The notes beneath the pieces were generated by a model. It worked only from the letters and a program-made list of their open reading frames with translations, did no database searches and was not told the DNA's origin. Shown here piece by piece: positions 1-6,119 of a stretch of DNA of 10,431 bases. The position numbers and the translations under genes were made by a program. How positions within the stretch are numbered: position 1 is the first letter of the stretch; every line of letters starts with the position of its first letter. The stretch lies in the NCBI GenBank assembly GCA_900553395.1, contig USDJ01000017.1, positions 1-10,431 of the forward strand, in the 5' to 3' direction. The stretch is from an uncultured Mycoplasmatota bacterium (GTDB lineage: Bacteria; Bacillota_I; Bacilli_A; RF39; UBA660).

Positions 1-2
1 TT

Positions 3-236
3 TCCGGAACAAATAGTAGTCTCTTTTATGGAAATCCAACTGCTCTTGAAAAAAGCCTTGCCCTACGCGTTATAAGAGGAGAATACTATTATCCCGCTAC
101 AAATGCACTGTGGTTTTATGCTCCAGTCAAAGGAACAACTTGTAAAAATAAATGGTGGGATCAACCCCTAGCCGGCTCATATAAAAATCACTGTTTTTAT
201 AAACCAGCCCAAGGTGTATGTAAAAACATTCATTAA
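3..236 (+). CDS. SleB/CwlJ-type cell wall hydrolase, C-terminal fragment
   Basis: This is the last 77 codons of a gene entering from the left edge, read in frame 3 to a TAA at 234-236. Visible pieces are LALRVIRGEYYYPATNALWFY, then KWWDQPLAGSYKNHCFY. They match the pattern of the Hydrolase_2 (SleB/CwlJ) family: a stretch before an (A)L-x-FY segment, then a W-rich loop and a G-x-x-x-NH-x-F/Y ending. In that family these enzymes cleave peptidoglycan during spore germination or vegetative wall turnover. Three cysteines sit in the final third (TTCKNK, NHCF, GVCK). The N-terminal part, including any signal peptide and the catalytic region, is outside the window, so the exact role (spore cortex or general wall) cannot be decided. 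It lies upstream of a peptidoglycan synthase on the same strand, separated by about 200 bases that carry a likely promoter, so the two need not be co-transcribed. Confidence 0.6.
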   Translation, partial: SGTNSSLFYGNPTALEKSLALRVIRGEYYYPATNALWFYAPVKGTTCKNKWWDQPLAGSYKNHCFYKPAQGVCKNIH

Positions 237-315
237 AAAACTACTTACTTTACACTTTACTAAAAAAGAAATTTACACAAAATTTATTAAAATTATAGAA
301 AAAAACAAATATATA

Positions 316-331
316 TAGTATAATTATACTA
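316..331 (+). promoter_or_regulatory. palindromic -10 region upstream of the PBP gene
   Basis: The sequence TAGTATAATTATACTA is a perfect 16-bp palindrome containing TATAAT at 319-324. No good -35 box stands at normal distance, so this is either a promoter that needs an activator or an operator over a weak promoter. It is the best candidate for starting the PBP transcript about 110 bases before its ATG. The rest of 237-439 is A/T-rich with no other gene visible; TTAACA at 342-347 with TTTAAA at 365-370 is a weaker alternative promoter. Confidence 0.35.
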
Positions 332-439
332 GATTGAGATGTTAACAAACGCATTTTACAAAATTTTAAAAATTGCAATAGATTAATAACGAAATATCAA
401 AAATAAAAACTAATAAATAAAAGTAAGGAAGTTGATAAG

Positions 440-3259
440 ATGAAAAAAAAGAAAACAAGTTCTAGTACAAGTAAAAAAGCCAAAGACTTATTACAGAAAA
501 AGAATCCCAAAAGTAAACCCTCTACTAAAAAAACAACAAGCACTAAGAAAACACTAACAACAAAAACAACAAGCAGGCAACAACCAAAAACGAAAAGTAC
601 TAAAAAGAAAAAAACATTTCTAAAAAAACTACTAATAGTACTTATAAGTTTAGGAATACTAGTGGTCTTTGCTGCAATGGCCTTTCTTATATATATAGTA
701 GTAAGTACAGCCAAGTTTGATCCTGAAGCACTAAAATCAAAAGATCAAACCGTAGTATATGATATAAATAATGAAGTAATTGCCACCTTAGGAAGCGAAA
801 AAAGAGAAAGCGTAACCTATGATAAATTACCACAAGTTCTAGTTGATGCCATAATTGCAACTGAAGACTCTAGATTCTTCGAACATAACGGTGTCGACTC
901 TGCTAGATTTTTAAAAGCAACCTTTGGGCATTTAGGAGGAAATTCAAGTGCCGGAGGAGCCTCTACATTAACAATGCAAGTAGTTAAAAATAACCTAACA
1001 TCAACCGAAAGATCAATTATAAGAAAATTTAAAGATATGTATCTATCAGTATTCTATCTAGAAAAAAAATACACCAAAGAAGAAATAATAGAATTATATG
1101 TAAATGATAGTCTACTTGGAGGAAGTGTTTTCGGTGTTGGAGAAGCAGCTGAATACTATTTCGGAAAATCAGTATCAGAATTAAGTCTACCCGAAGCATC
1201 ACTATTAGCAGGAATGTTCCAATCACCTAATGGCTACAATCCATATAAATATCCCGAAAAAGCCGAAAAAAGAAGACAAACCGTTCTAAATTTAATGGTT
1301 AGACACGGATATATAACTAAAGAAGAAGCCAATATAGCAGCTAGCATTCCCGTTGAAAGCCTACTAGTCGATAAAAAAGAAGAAGTCGACTATCAAGGAT
1401 ATATCGATACAGTCGTATCAGAAGTTGAAAAAGAAACCGACCAAAACCCTTACGTTGTCCCAATGAAAATATATACAACAATGGAAAAATCAATTCAAGA
1501 CGGAATTAACAATGTACTAAGTGGAAATGTTGTAACTTGGGAAAACGATGCTGTACAATCAGGAATTGCCGTAGTAAATGCCGAAACTGGTGCTATTGCA
1601 GCCGTAGGAGCAGGAAGAAATCGTGAAGGAAAAAGCACTTATAACTATGCAACACAGTCAAAAAGACAACCAGGATCAACCGCAAAACCACTATTCGACT
1701 ATGGACCAGGATTTGAATACAATAACTTCTCTACCTATACCCTATTCAATGATGAACCTTGGAGTTATACAGGAGGAAACCAAATAGGAAACTGGGATGG
1801 AAGTTATATGGGATTAATAACCCTAAGAACAGCCCTTGCTCAATCAAGAAACATCCCTGCTCTAAAAGCATTCCAACAAGTAAGCAAAAAAAATATAAAT
1901 ACATTTGTAACAAGTCTTGGTATTGAACCAGAATACGAAAACAACGTTTTAACTGAAAACCACGCTATTGGAGGATTTACCGGTGTTAGCCCATTACAAA
2001 TGGCTGCTGCTTATAGTGCCTTCGCATCAATGGGATACTACACTGAACCATATAGCGTTACAAAAATAGAATACAGATCAACCGGAGAAGTAAAAGAATT
2101 CAAACACGAAAAAACAAAAGTAATGTCCGATTCCACGGCCTACTTAATGAACAACGTCCTAGAATACGCAACAAACTATGGATTTAGTGGTGGAGCCAAA
2201 GTAGCAGGTTCTCACGTTGCAACCAAAACCGGAACCTCAAACTTTGATGAAGCAACACTTAAAGCCAAAGGACTACCATATAATGCCGTTAACGATTTAT
2301 GGACTGTATCATATACATCAAAATATTCAGTTGCCTTATGGTACGGATATGACCCAGCAACCAAAGAACATTACAATACCAACAATTCACCAAAAGGCAC
2401 AATAATGGCAGCCGTTATGAGCTACATACCAAAAGATACAACAGGTTGGACTATGCCTAGTTCAGTTGTAAGTGCAACCGTTGAAAACGGAACTTGGCCA
2501 GCAAAACTAGCAAGTGAATATACTCCAGCAGATCTAATACTAACAGAATACTTCAAGAAAGGAACACAACCAACCGAAGTATCAGAAAGATTTTCACAAC
2601 TAGATAACGTAACCAACTTAAAAGCATCTACCGGAAGAAATTCTATAACCCTAAGTTGGAAATACACTACTCCAAAAATATTAGACCAATCTTACCTAAA
2701 AGAATACTTCAGTCAATCAGTATTCGGTAATGGATCTACTGCCCAATTAAATGCCCGCCTTGCCTATAACCAAAATACCCTTGGAGGTCAAGGATTTGGA
2801 ATATATGTAAAAACATCAAGTGGAGATATGACCCGCGTAGCGTATACTACTGACACAACATACACCCTAAATACAAGTAACTTTGATGATAAAAACCTAA
2901 CTATAATTGTAAAAGCCGAATACGCAAACTATAAAGCCAATGCAAGTTCTGGAACTCAAGTATCAGGAACAACTAACAATACCGAGGAAAAAACAAATGT
3001 TAACGTTACTGTTCCATCAAACTATACAACAAGTCCAGGATCATACACAGAATCAGGATTAAAAGTTACCGCTAACGGTAAAGACGTAACCGACGATTGT
3101 GAAATAACATATACTGTCGTAGGAAGAAATAGCTTTACAAGTTCTTCCGAACTAGAAAACTATATGAATAAACTAGAAGTCGGCGACTATACCATAAAAT
3201 ATACCATAATATATAACGGAAAAACATATTCCAAAAATAAAAACGTAACAATAGAATAA
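440..3259 (+). CDS. class A penicillin-binding protein (transglycosylase/transpeptidase)
   Basis: This is a bifunctional peptidoglycan synthase of 939 residues that polymerises lipid II and cross-links stem peptides outside the membrane. Residues 1-63 are a cytoplasmic tail rich in Lys, Thr and Ser, and 64-88 form a single membrane anchor. The GT51 transglycosylase follows, with EDSRFFEH (catalytic E142), GGASTLTMQVVKN (172-184) and RKFKD (195-199). The transpeptidase carries the active-site S413-TAK416, SRN (469-471) and KTGT (596-599). A fibronectin III-like domain starts near 720, and an Ig-like beta domain fills about 855-939. At 939 residues it is longer than a minimal class A PBP because of these C-terminal modules, which are common in Gram-positive PBP1A/PBP2 proteins. 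The start is supported by AAGGAAG at 425-431, 8 bases before the ATG. Oddities: the second transglycosylase acid (RKxxE in the family) is Asp199, and the first Gln of the usual TQQ motif is Met179. No downstream partner on this strand: a terminator follows at once. Confidence 0.95.
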   Translation: MKKKKTSSSTSKKAKDLLQKKNPKSKPSTKKTTSTKKTLTTKTTSRQQPKTKSTKKKKTFLKKLLIVLISLGILVVFAAMAFLIYIVVSTAKFDPEALKSKDQTVVYDINNEVIATLGSEKRESVTYDKLPQVLVDAIIATEDSRFFEHNGVDSARFLKATFGHLGGNSSAGGASTLTMQVVKNNLTSTERSIIRKFKDMYLSVFYLEKKYTKEEIIELYVNDSLLGGSVFGVGEAAEYYFGKSVSELSLPEASLLAGMFQSPNGYNPYKYPEKAEKRRQTVLNLMVRHGYITKEEANIAASIPVESLLVDKKEEVDYQGYIDTVVSEVEKETDQNPYVVPMKIYTTMEKSIQDGINNVLSGNVVTWENDAVQSGIAVVNAETGAIAAVGAGRNREGKSTYNYATQSKRQPGSTAKPLFDYGPGFEYNNFSTYTLFNDEPWSYTGGNQIGNWDGSYMGLITLRTALAQSRNIPALKAFQQVSKKNINTFVTSLGIEPEYENNVLTENHAIGGFTGVSPLQMAAAYSAFASMGYYTEPYSVTKIEYRSTGEVKEFKHEKTKVMSDSTAYLMNNVLEYATNYGFSGGAKVAGSHVATKTGTSNFDEATLKAKGLPYNAVNDLWTVSYTSKYSVALWYGYDPATKEHYNTNNSPKGTIMAAVMSYIPKDTTGWTMPSSVVSATVENGTWPAKLASEYTPADLILTEYFKKGTQPTEVSERFSQLDNVTNLKASTGRNSITLSWKYTTPKILDQSYLKEYFSQSVFGNGSTAQLNARLAYNQNTLGGQGFGIYVKTSSGDMTRVAYTTDTTYTLNTSNFDDKNLTIIVKAEYANYKANASSGTQVSGTTNNTEEKTNVNVTVPSNYTTSPGSYTESGLKVTANGKDVTDDCEITYTVVGRNSFTSSSELENYMNKLEVGDYTIKYTIIYNGKTYSKNKNVTIE

Positions 3260-3290
3260 TGATTGCCCTAAAGCAATCATTTTCTTTTTC
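3259..3290 (+). terminator. intrinsic terminator after the PBP gene
   Basis: An 8-bp perfect stem, ATGATTGC (3259-3266) with GCAATCAT (3273-3280) and a 6-base loop, is followed by TTTCTTTTTC. It closes the PBP transcript. The stem also overlaps the TGA stop of the convergent superoxide dismutase gene (3277-3279), so the hairpin may serve both strands, although the minus-strand side lacks a clear U-run. Confidence 0.8.
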
Positions 3291-3882
3291 TTTGTAAATA
3301 AAGTTCATTAACCCTATTCCAATTAATCAAATTAAACCAAGCCCTAATATACTCATCCCTATGATACCTATATTTAAGATAATAAGAATGTTCCCACAAA
3401 TCAAGAGCCAACAAAGGATATAACCCATAATAATAAGGAGTATCATTATTAGAAGTATTAATAATAAATAAATTACCATTTCTATCCATAACTAAAAAAG
3501 TAAAACCACTACCAACAAGTTCCTCCGCTTTCTTAATAAATTCACTCTTAAAATTATCAAACGAACCATATAACCTAATAATCTCATCCAAAATAGCACC
3601 GCGAGGAGCAATACCATGTGGAGTCATACTATCAAAATAAATCTCGTGATTAATAACTCCACCCAAATTATAAAGAACCTCTCCCCTTTTAGCAATAGGT
3701 ACCATATCAATCCTACTAGCAATATCCTCTTTACTATACCCATTAAATTCATCCTTAATAAGCTCATTAAGATTATACAGATACATCAAATAATGATTAT
3801 TATAATGAATATAAACCGTATTCTTATCAATATAAGGCTCTAACTCATCATAACCATACTCCAAGTCCATTTTTTTAAACAT
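3277..3882 (-). CDS. Fe/Mn-type superoxide dismutase, divergent active site
   Basis: The product is a 201-residue enzyme of the iron/manganese superoxide dismutase family, which converts superoxide to oxygen and hydrogen peroxide in the cytosol. With the ATG at 3882 the numbering matches E. coli SodA well. Metal ligands are H26 (IHYNNHYLMY), H79 (NHEIYF), D161 and H165 (DLWEHSYYLKYR); Tyr34 and the dimer-bridging Glu164 are also present. Gly75 sits where Mn enzymes have Gly77 and Fe enzymes have Gln, pointing to the Mn-like layout. However, the outer-sphere Gln146 of Mn enzymes is Asn146 here (TSNNDTP), and usual aromatic positions differ: FTF for WAW at 127-129 and HEIYF for HSLFW. I chose 3882 over the GTG at 3894 because GGTGA lies 6 bases before the ATG and the N-terminus then aligns with the family. 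It lies 24 bases after the glycosyltransferase stop, so the two are probably co-transcribed. Metal preference and activity are uncertain. Confidence 0.9.
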   Translation of the reverse strand: MFKKMDLEYGYDELEPYIDKNTVYIHYNNHYLMYLYNLNELIKDEFNGYSKEDIASRIDMVPIAKRGEVLYNLGGVINHEIYFDSMTPHGIAPRGAILDEIIRLYGSFDNFKSEFIKKAEELVGSGFTFLVMDRNGNLFIINTSNNDTPYYYGLYPLLALDLWEHSYYLKYRYHRDEYIRAWFNLINWNRVNELYLQRKRK

Positions 3883-3906
3883 AATATTCACCACTAAATA
3901 ATATGA

Positions 3907-4992
3907 TTACTCCTCTATCATATTACTAAAAATTTTTCTATTATCAAGTAATCTCTCATCATTAGGATTATCCCTTAAAGCCCTATCAACAAAATAAAGA
4001 GCCCCATCATAATCACCCAAATACCACAAACACATACTAATATAATCACAAATAACACCATCTCTGCAAAAAGCCTCATTAATATAACTCTTATAATCCC
4101 TCTTTCTAAATAACCCCCTCATAAATAACCATATTGCCTTCTCATAATTACCCCTACCATACTCAAAAATACCATATTCAACATAACCATCACGCAAATA
4201 AGGAGCCTCAATTATTGCCCTATCATACCATAACCTTGCTTCATCATACCTCTTAAGAGCACCATAACATCTACCAATAAACCTCATAGAAGCACATCTC
4301 TCATCCCTCCACTTTGCACTCTCTAACCCCAAATGACGAGTAAGCACATCAATAGCATCATTCCATTTACCATAATACATATATTCCCTACCCAAATAAT
4401 GCATATTCCTATCATCCAAAGGATCCTCCTCTACAGACATCTCTAATAATGGCAAATAACTCCCCCTACTCTTCTCCCTATCCGGATAATGATTAAGACA
4501 AATCTCCGGCACGGTGATAACCACTTCATCATCACCCATATAAGTCAAAACTTCGTGCACAGGATGTATCCAAACATAATCATCACGTTTGTGAATATTA
4601 TTAAGATAAAAATTAATAATCGGCCTTGAATCCTCATCTAGACTCCAATTATAATTGTAAAGTACCCTACAGGCATTAGTTTCCCATTTCTCCTCAAGTA
4701 TTTCTCTCCATCCCACATTAAAAACCTCATCCAAATCAGTACAAACACAAATATCCGTATCATCAGGAATAAGTTCCATAGACAAATTCCTAGCAACATC
4801 AAACCTCCACGGACTAATAACCCTACTTTCTACCCTAGCACCAAGTTCTCTAAGAATATCTACCGTATTATCATTACTACCAGTATCAAGAACACAAACA
4901 TAATCAGCTTCACTCATAGACTCATACCACTTTTTAGCAAATTTCTCCTCATTTTTACAAATAGCATAAACACAAACTTTATACTTTCCCAT
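3907..4992 (-). CDS. GT2-family (SunS-like) glycosyltransferase with TPR repeats
   Basis: This is a soluble 361-residue protein with an N-terminal GT-A fold and a helical repeat C-terminus; no signal peptide or membrane segment is visible. The opening VCVYAICKNEEKF and VLDTGSNDNT (33-43) are typical of family 2 nucleotide-sugar binding. The metal-binding acidic motif is CTDLDEVF (D86, D88), and WIHPVHE at 141-147 is a conserved acceptor-side motif in this subgroup. From about 196 onward there are about four TPR-like helical pairs with G-x-Y-xx-A signatures (YYGKWNDAI, LKRYDEARLWYDRAI, GRGNYEKAIWLF, LGDYDGALYFVDRAL). This GT-A plus TPR layout is shared with SunS, which S-glycosylates the bacteriocin sublancin, but many relatives have unknown acceptors, and no precursor peptide is visible nearby. 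The ATG has GAGGTGAT at 5010-5003 in front of it. It appears to lead a two-gene operon with the dismutase. The sugar and acceptor are unknown. Confidence 0.8.
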   Translation of the reverse strand: MGKYKVCVYAICKNEEKFAKKWYESMSEADYVCVLDTGSNDNTVDILRELGARVESRVISPWRFDVARNLSMELIPDDTDICVCTDLDEVFNVGWREILEEKWETNACRVLYNYNWSLDEDSRPIINFYLNNIHKRDDYVWIHPVHEVLTYMGDDEVVITVPEICLNHYPDREKSRGSYLPLLEMSVEEDPLDDRNMHYLGREYMYYGKWNDAIDVLTRHLGLESAKWRDERCASMRFIGRCYGALKRYDEARLWYDRAIIEAPYLRDGYVEYGIFEYGRGNYEKAIWLFMRGLFRKRDYKSYINEAFCRDGVICDYISMCLWYLGDYDGALYFVDRALRDNPNDERLLDNRKIFSNMIEE

Positions 4993-5049
4993 ATATTAAT
5001 ATATCACCTCAAAATATTATATGAGATAACCAAAATTAAGACATTAAGT

Positions 5050-5078
5050 TTGACAATAAAAACCATTTATGATATATT
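5050..5078 (+). promoter_or_regulatory. sigma-70-type promoter of the tmRNA gene
   Basis: A consensus -35 TTGACA (5050-5055) and a -10 TATATT (5073-5078) are separated by 17 bases. The mature tmRNA begins 15 bases after the -10, consistent with a short trimmed 5' leader. A strong, near-consensus promoter fits a constitutively abundant RNA. Confidence 0.85.
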
Positions 5079-5092
5079 AATATACGAAAGAC

Positions 5093-5443
5093 GGGGTCGC
5101 CATTGGCTTCGACAGAAATATTAGAAATTAAATTGCAAGTCGAATTGTCATCGTTAAAGACTAAACAAAATATAACTGGAAACAGCTATAACAACGCTGT
5201 AGCTTACGCTTAGTTTTAGCGGCTACAGGCTTCACTATTTCTTTTCTTGTAGGAAATAACTGAAGCTCATATATACAAGATATATTTAATAAAAGTCTAG
5301 GTTATTAAACGAATTATATAGACTAGTAAATATTAAGGTTGTTAATTACCAAAATATTTATGAAATAAAATAATTAACTAAACTTGTAGATATTTAATTA
5401 TCGGTATTTTTGGACAGGGGTTCGATTCCCCTCGGCTCCACCA
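5093..5443 (+). ncRNA. ssrA: transfer-messenger RNA (tmRNA)
   Basis: The gene is a complete one-piece tmRNA of about 351 nt, which with SmpB rescues stalled ribosomes and tags the unfinished protein for proteolysis. The 5' end GGGGTCGCC...TTCGACAG is the family signature. Its first seven bases pair with CGGCTCC at 5433-5439, followed by A and an encoded CCA. A T-arm AGGGGTTCGATTCCCCT lies just before. The tag frame ends in AAC AAC GCT GTA GCT TAC GCT TAG (stop 5211-5213). Reading back, the tag is about TKQNITGNSYNNAVAYA if the resume codon is ACT at 5160; that codon is inferred. The ending AVAYA differs from the common ALAA. The 3' end of tmRNA genes is a frequent integration site for genomic islands, and foreign-looking DNA begins directly after this one. 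Confidence 0.95.
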
Positions 5444-5488
5444 GTAGGCAATCTGTCCGAACTTTTATAGTTTAGACTTAAATAAATG

Positions 5489-5519
5489 TATCAACTTCTA
5501 ATGAAGTTGGTATTTTTTT
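5489..5519 (+). terminator. intrinsic terminator of the tmRNA gene
   Basis: A stem of about 10 bp forms between TATCAACTTC (5489-5498) and GAAGTTGGTA (5503-5512), with a TAAT loop and one G-T pair. It is followed by a run of seven T. The distance of about 45 bases from the CCA end is normal for tmRNA. A copy of TACCAACTTCT recurs at 5837-5847, after the next small gene. Confidence 0.85.
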
Positions 5520-5548
5520 AGTTTAAGTAAAGGAGATGGATTGTTAAA

Positions 5549-5824
5549 ATGGTAAATATCACAAAGAAAGAGTTAATAATTGAGAGTGAATTAAAAAACA
5601 AAATAGAATTTATATGTAGTTTTTGTAATACTACTCCTATTATCATTAATGGTAATATTAGAAAGATTAATAAAACAAATTTGAACTATATCGAGCCACA
5701 TAGAATAATTATTAAAGGTATTACATTTCTTGCATTCAATTATTCTAATGAAATATTTGTTGAAAATTTATCTCATAAAATAAAAATATCGGATTTAGAA
5801 ACCTTTATAAAACCAATAAAGTAA
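5549..5824 (+). CDS. hypothetical protein, 91 residues, one CxxC motif
   Basis: I do not recognise this protein. It is a basic 91-residue product with no signal peptide or membrane segment. Residues 1-30 are Lys/Glu-rich and contain CSFC (CxxC, near 24-27), which could bind a metal or form a disulfide, although no second pair of cysteines is present. The remainder alternates hydrophobic and polar residues (HRIIIKGITFLAFNY, then EIFVENLSHKIKISDLETF), suggesting a small beta-rich fold. AAAGGAGATGG begins 20 bases before the ATG, with the AGGAG core 13 bases away, longer than ideal. It starts only 29 bases after the tmRNA terminator and no promoter is evident, so it may depend on readthrough. 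Its G-over-C composition resembles the downstream element more than the host genes. It could be an accessory gene of the element or a host gene at the junction. Confidence 0.6.
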   Translation: MVNITKKELIIESELKNKIEFICSFCNTTPIIINGNIRKINKTNLNYIEPHRIIIKGITFLAFNYSNEIFVENLSHKIKISDLETFIKPIK

Positions 5825-5881
5825 AATAATAAATTATACCAACTTCTTTAAATATAAGCCCTATTTGGCTTAAAATAGGCA

Positions 5882-5919
5882 AATAATAGCAAAAATGTTG
5901 TGAATAATAGCAAATATGT
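5882..5919 (+). repeat. paired 17-base direct repeats abutting the recombinase promoter
   Basis: AATAATAGCAAAAATGT (5882-5898) and AATAATAGCAAATATGT (5903-5919) differ at one base and start 21 bases apart, two helical turns, so a bound protein pair would sit on one face of the DNA. The second copy ends 1 base before the -35 box, the usual place for activator sites. They could equally be recombinase-binding arms near an attachment site. A separate imperfect hairpin, CCTATTT with AAATAGG, lies just upstream around 5861-5880. Confidence 0.65.
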
Positions 5920-5920
5920 C

Positions 5921-5948
5921 TTGACTTTAAATAAAAAATATTTATAAT
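5921..5948 (+). promoter_or_regulatory. promoter for the leader ORF and serine recombinase
   Basis: TTGACT (5921-5926) and a perfect TATAAT (5943-5948) are 16 bases apart. Transcription would start near 5955, about 35 bases before the leader ORF and 165 bases before the recombinase start. This is the only convincing promoter between the small unknown gene and the recombinase. Confidence 0.75.
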
Positions 5949-5990
5949 AAATGGTAATTAATTTGTTTCGTGTATTGGGGGTTGATATAT

Positions 5991-6059
5991 ATGAAACAAA
6001 TAAAATTTAAGTATAACATAAACAAGATTATTATAAGAGGTGTCAAAGGCATAATTTGA
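5991..6059 (+). CDS. 22-codon leader peptide upstream of the recombinase
   Basis: An ATG at 5991 opens a short frame of 22 residues beginning MKQIKFKYN and ending at TGA (6057-6059). GGGGG at 5977-5981 lies about 9 bases upstream and can act as a ribosome binding site. The peptide is basic and rich in isoleucine (seven of 22, including a run of three), with no recognisable family. The last eight sense codons run through the left arm of the terminator hairpin at 6035-6085, and the stop codon is in its loop. A ribosome reaching the end would therefore mask that arm. Position and overlap suggest a regulatory leader rather than a functional protein; whether it is translated is inference. Confidence 0.45.
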   Translation: MKQIKFKYNINKIIIRGVKGII

Positions 6060-6085
6060 TTAAGTGTCTTTGTCACCTCTTTTTT
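6035..6085 (+). terminator. intrinsic terminator/attenuator before the recombinase
   Basis: AAGAGGTG (6035-6042) pairs with CACCTCTT (6074-6081). After a T-T mismatch the stem continues with CAAAGGC (6044-6050) against GTCTTTG (6066-6072), making 15 pairs with one G-T, a loop of 15 bases, and a T-run to 6085. It stands between the promoter at 5921-5948 and the recombinase start at 6120, so it should reduce recombinase expression unless the hairpin is prevented from forming. Confidence 0.75.
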
Positions 6086-6119
6086 GATGAAGAATAAGAA
6101 GAAAGGAAATGATTTATTA

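Noticed and set aside
397..714. 105-codon minus-strand frame with a hydrophobic, Phe/Val/Leu-rich product
   Set aside because: It is the reverse reading of the Lys/Thr-rich tail and membrane anchor of the PBP gene; it has no ribosome binding site and a low-complexity product.
3883..3894. GTG start 12 bases upstream for the superoxide dismutase
   Set aside because: The GTGGTGA there works better as the ribosome binding site for the ATG at 3882, which also gives family-like numbering.
3907..4992. Glycocin (glycosylated bacteriocin) biosynthesis cluster
   Set aside because: No cysteine-rich precursor peptide, ABC transporter or thioredoxin gene is visible around the SunS-like enzyme; only a dismutase follows.
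1..5090. Mycoplasma-type code with TGA as tryptophan
   Set aside because: Tryptophan is TGG in the genes read, and the dismutase ends at TGA right after its C-terminus, so the standard code fits.
6084..6119. Upstream TTG/ATG starts for the serine recombinase
   Set aside because: They lie on the U-run of the terminator hairpin without a ribosome binding site, and the resolvase domain begins normally from ATG 6120.
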